Virus record (IMG/VR): IMGVR_UViG_3300022074_000125
Coordinates: 1 to 39,515 of that record
Source of the DNA: a virus
DNA length: 39,515 nucleotides
Direction: 5' to 3' (one strand)
The position numbers and the translations under genes are program-made. Position 1 is the first letter of the stretch. Every line of letters starts with the position of its first letter. Positions 37,412-39,515 of the stretch are shown piece by piece. Under the pieces are notes generated by a model. It was given only the letters and a program-made list of their open reading frames with translations. It was not told where the DNA came from and made no database searches.

Positions 37412-39515
37412 TAGTCTTCTATTAGTATCCTCTCGTTATCTCTATCTATTGTTATTTTACTTCCTACTGCTATTGTCTCTCCTGTGTCTACATCTCCTGA
37501 TGTATTAAATGGTGAGTTTGCTATACTTCCTACATTTACCTGTGCTGAACTACCTCCGCCTGATAGCACTCCATTTGCTGCAAGTGTTATACCATTATTT
37601 CTTATAGATTTTGAGGCATCAAGTGGGTCTACACCTTCTTTTACTCTACTAAATTTAGTTCTAGAGTCTGAGGACAATACATCATATGTTTGATTGCTTC
37701 CTCCTGTACCTATTTTATAAGTAAATACCCCATCTGTAGAGTTTGCTGGAACTGTAAATCTATGTGCTGTTTCTTGAGCTTTTGCATTAGTTTCAGCCGC
37801 GGTTGCTCTAGCTTGAATCTGTGTCGGTGTTTCTCCTCCTATACCGCCTATAGTTACTGAACCTGTACCTGCTCCTGATAACGAACCATTAGAGTTCATT
37901 GTAATTTTAGTATTATTCACTTTTATTGATGAAGTACCTATTCCTTGTAGTATACCACTCGAGTCTACAGTAACTCCTTCATTTCTTATGGATTTTGAGG
38001 CATCAAGTGGGTCTACACCTTCTTTTACTCTACTAAATTTAGTTCTAGAGTCTGAGGACAATACATCATATGTTTGGTTTCCTCCTCCTGTGCCTATTTT
38101 ATAAGTAAATACTCCATCTGTACTATTAGCAGGTACTGTAAATCTATGCGTAGACTCTTGCAGTTTAGCTGCTGTCTCTGCGTCATCTGCTTTTACCTGT
38201 GAGTCTGCTGTATTTTCTAATGTTTTAGTTGCATCGCCAGGTAATTTGTTATTTCTTAAGTTATCAAGTTTTGTTCTTTCTGTACTATTAAATACATTAA
38301 CAGTACTATTCGTACCATCTAAAGTTAGGGTAAATACTCCTTGTGTTGAATTATCTGCAAAAGTTGTTTTATTTGGTTTTTGTCCAGCATCAAAAACTTT
38401 ATTAGAGCCTACAATATCTGCCTCAAGAATACTATCATTTTGAATACTTATATTTGCATTACCAGGTGCTTTACCTAGTCTTAAGTTAGCAAGTTTTCCT
38501 CTTTCAGTAGAATCAAATACATCTACATCTTCAACATTCCCACCATTTATTTTAAATCTCCAACGTCCTTGTTCTGAATCATCTACTTTTTCAAATTTAT
38601 TTGCGTCTGAAGGTGGTTTTGTTCCTCCTATATCTCCATAGTTTTGAACATATCTTATTGGGTCATTCCATGTAATTGTTGAACTTCCTGCAGGTTTATT
38701 ACCAACAGAAACCCAAAGTATTCCACTGCCATTACTAAATGCAGTTACAATACTAGTATACCAACCTGAAGGCGGATTTGCTGTGCCTGCAGCTGGTGCG
38801 TCTGGTTCAGTACTACTAAATTTATAAATATTTATAATACTATTACCAGTATCTCCTGTAGCACCATCTCTGACTCTTAAAATTGTAAGCTCATCTTCAT
38901 CTACTATATATTGACCTCCAGGAGAAGACGAAGCAGAATATGCTTCTACTTTAAATACTTCAGCACCTAAACTTATAGCACCTGCACTTACATTTACTGT
39001 GTTATCTGTAGAAAGTGCTTGTATAGTACTAAAGTTCTCTCCACCGTCTGTAGATTTTAAGAATTTATATTCGTAACTTCCAAAAATTGTAAAAGGAGAA
39101 GGAGGTGTTGCTCTTAGTTCAATTGTAGAAGGGCTAGGATTTGCTCCTGTATTGTCGTATTTGAAAACCTGTTCTGATGCTACTAAATTAGTGCTTGCAA
39201 AAATGGTTGTTTTATCTATCGTGTATACTTTTTCAATAGTTATAGAACTAGCAGTTACCGTGCCTGTCATTGTAAAGTTTTCTATATCGGAAGACCAACT
39301 GCCTCCAGCTAATGAATAAACTCCTGTTGAGTTATTAATTGTAAGAGTTAAATTATTTTGTGTTTTTGTCGTTGAAGTTGCACCGACAGTTCCTCCACTA
39401 ATCCCATATACTACTCCAGAAGTAAGTTCTGAAGCTCCGCTATATATCTTAAATTCTCCACCTGTTCCTGTATAGTTTATAGTATTGTTATTAAAGTCAA
39501 AGAATGAACCTACTG
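37411..39515 (-). CDS. tail-tip-like protein with repeated modules (5' end beyond window)
   Basis: The frame is open through the right edge, so the ATG at 39270 is internal and about 700 C-terminal residues are present. The visible start (GSFFDFNNNTINYTG, then YSLAGGSWSSDIENFTM and VTASSITIEKVYTID) resembles the distal part of tail-tip or host-specificity proteins. A collagen-like VRDGATGDTG link and a domain SSTEPDAPAAGTANPPSGWYTS follow. The rest is four copies of a module of about 60 residues: a D/NSxxGxFxxxxxxxxxxxxVxxSxxRxKxxxxR core followed by PxxAxxxIxN. The last two copies are nearly identical. It ends TIAVGSKITIDRDNERILIED. It probably presents the fibres or contacts the host. Confidence 0.78.
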   Translation of the reverse strand, partial: VGSFFDFNNNTINYTGTGGEFKIYSGASELTSGVVYGISGGTVGATSTTKTQNNLTLTINNSTGVYSLAGGSWSSDIENFTMTGTVTASSITIEKVYTIDKTTIFASTNLVASEQVFKYDNTGANPSPSTIELRATPPSPFTIFGSYEYKFLKSTDGGENFSTIQALSTDNTVNVSAGAISLGAEVFKVEAYSASSSPGGQYIVDEDELTILRVRDGATGDTGNSIINIYKFSSTEPDAPAAGTANPPSGWYTSIVTAFSNGSGILWVSVGNKPAGSSTITWNDPIRYVQNYGDIGGTKPPSDANKFEKVDDSEQGRWRFKINGGNVEDVDVFDSTERGKLANLRLGKAPGNANISIQNDSILEADIVGSNKVFDAGQKPNKTTFADNSTQGVFTLTLDGTNSTVNVFNSTERTKLDNLRNNKLPGDATKTLENTADSQVKADDAETAAKLQESTHRFTVPANSTDGVFTYKIGTGGGNQTYDVLSSDSRTKFSRVKEGVDPLDASKSIRNEGVTVDSSGILQGIGTSSIKVNNTKITMNSNGSLSGAGTGSVTIGGIGGETPTQIQARATAAETNAKAQETAHRFTVPANSTDGVFTYKIGTGGSNQTYDVLSSDSRTKFSRVKEGVDPLDASKSIRNNGITLAANGVLSGGGSSAQVNVGSIANSPFNTSGDVDTGETIAVGSKITIDRDNERILIED
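37607..38076. repeat. pair of 86-bp exact direct repeats, 384 bp apart
   Basis: 37607-37692 and 37991-38076 are identical over 86 bp and lie inside a longer similar block (37597-37764 versus 37981-38148, no indels, offset 384 bp or 128 codons). They encode the two youngest tail-tip modules, including TKFSRVKEGVDPLDASKSIRN. Confidence 0.9.

Noticed and set aside
37411-39270. ATG at 39270 as the start of the tail-tip gene
   Set aside because: The frame stays open with plausible protein sequence to the right edge of the window.
1-39515. tRNA genes, integrase or attachment sites
   Set aside because: Intergenic gaps are too short for tRNAs, and no recombinase motif or terminal direct repeat of att type was found; nothing supports lysogeny in this window.

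Overview
The window looks like about 39.5 kb from the genome of a lytic tailed bacteriophage, most likely one infecting an AT-rich marine bacterium. The DNA is strongly AT-rich. Genes are packed with ATGA, TAATG or 0-20 nt junctions, and no tRNA, rRNA, integrase or other lysogeny gene is visible. Replication and nucleotide genes lie on one strand and virion fibre/tail genes on the other, as in marine T4-like or large siphovirus-like phages. The host and exact taxon are inferences. Both edges cut genes, and terminase, portal, capsid and a DnaB-type helicase are not in the window.

Left and centre, + strand (1-21466): the end of a nucleotide-sugar epimerase/dehydratase and a methyltransferase come first. 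After a consensus sigma-70 promoter come a CHC2/Toprim primase and a family A DNA polymerase, two unknown genes, a 2OG-Fe(II) oxygenase-like gene, an SH3-like small protein, asparagine synthase, a nucleotidyltransferase, an SF2 helicase and a glycosyltransferase. A second promoter precedes a small unknown gene, a probable ssDNA-binding protein, a 2-Cys peroxiredoxin and the recombination nuclease pair gp47/gp46 (SbcD/SbcC). A third promoter precedes a two-helix membrane protein, glutaredoxin, a PD-(D/E)XK nuclease, a 5'-3' exonuclease, NrdA and NrdB, a small protein, and three glycosyltransferase-like genes, the last related to sialyltransferases.

Right, - strand (39515 to 21452): an operon entering from beyond the right edge encodes a tail-tip-like protein with four repeated modules, two paralogous structural proteins and two small proteins. 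An internal promoter that shares a 17-bp module with two of the + strand promoters then drives an Ig-like structural protein, several fibre proteins and a 1290-residue fibre made of 5/10-residue repeats with an inserted cupredoxin-like domain. Next come a 1150-residue Thr/Ser/Asn/Arg-rich repeat protein, a 54-residue coiled-coil protein and two genes of glycosyltransferase character. The two strands' transcription units meet tail to tail with a 15-nt overlap of coding sequence.

How the genes work together: primase, PolA, SSB, 5' exonuclease, SF2 helicase, nuclease and gp46/47 form a replication-recombination module. NrdAB with glutaredoxin supply dNTPs. The sugar epimerase, nucleotidyltransferase, methyltransferase and up to six glycosyltransferase-like genes form a glycan toolkit. 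The most striking element is the Thr-rich repeat protein, in which aromatic, Arg or Gln residues recur at alternating 4- and 6-residue spacing on a strict two-residue alternation. It is dense in N-x-S/T tripeptides and sits directly upstream of glycosyltransferase-like genes on the same strand, so a glycosylated phage adhesin is a reasonable but untested hypothesis.
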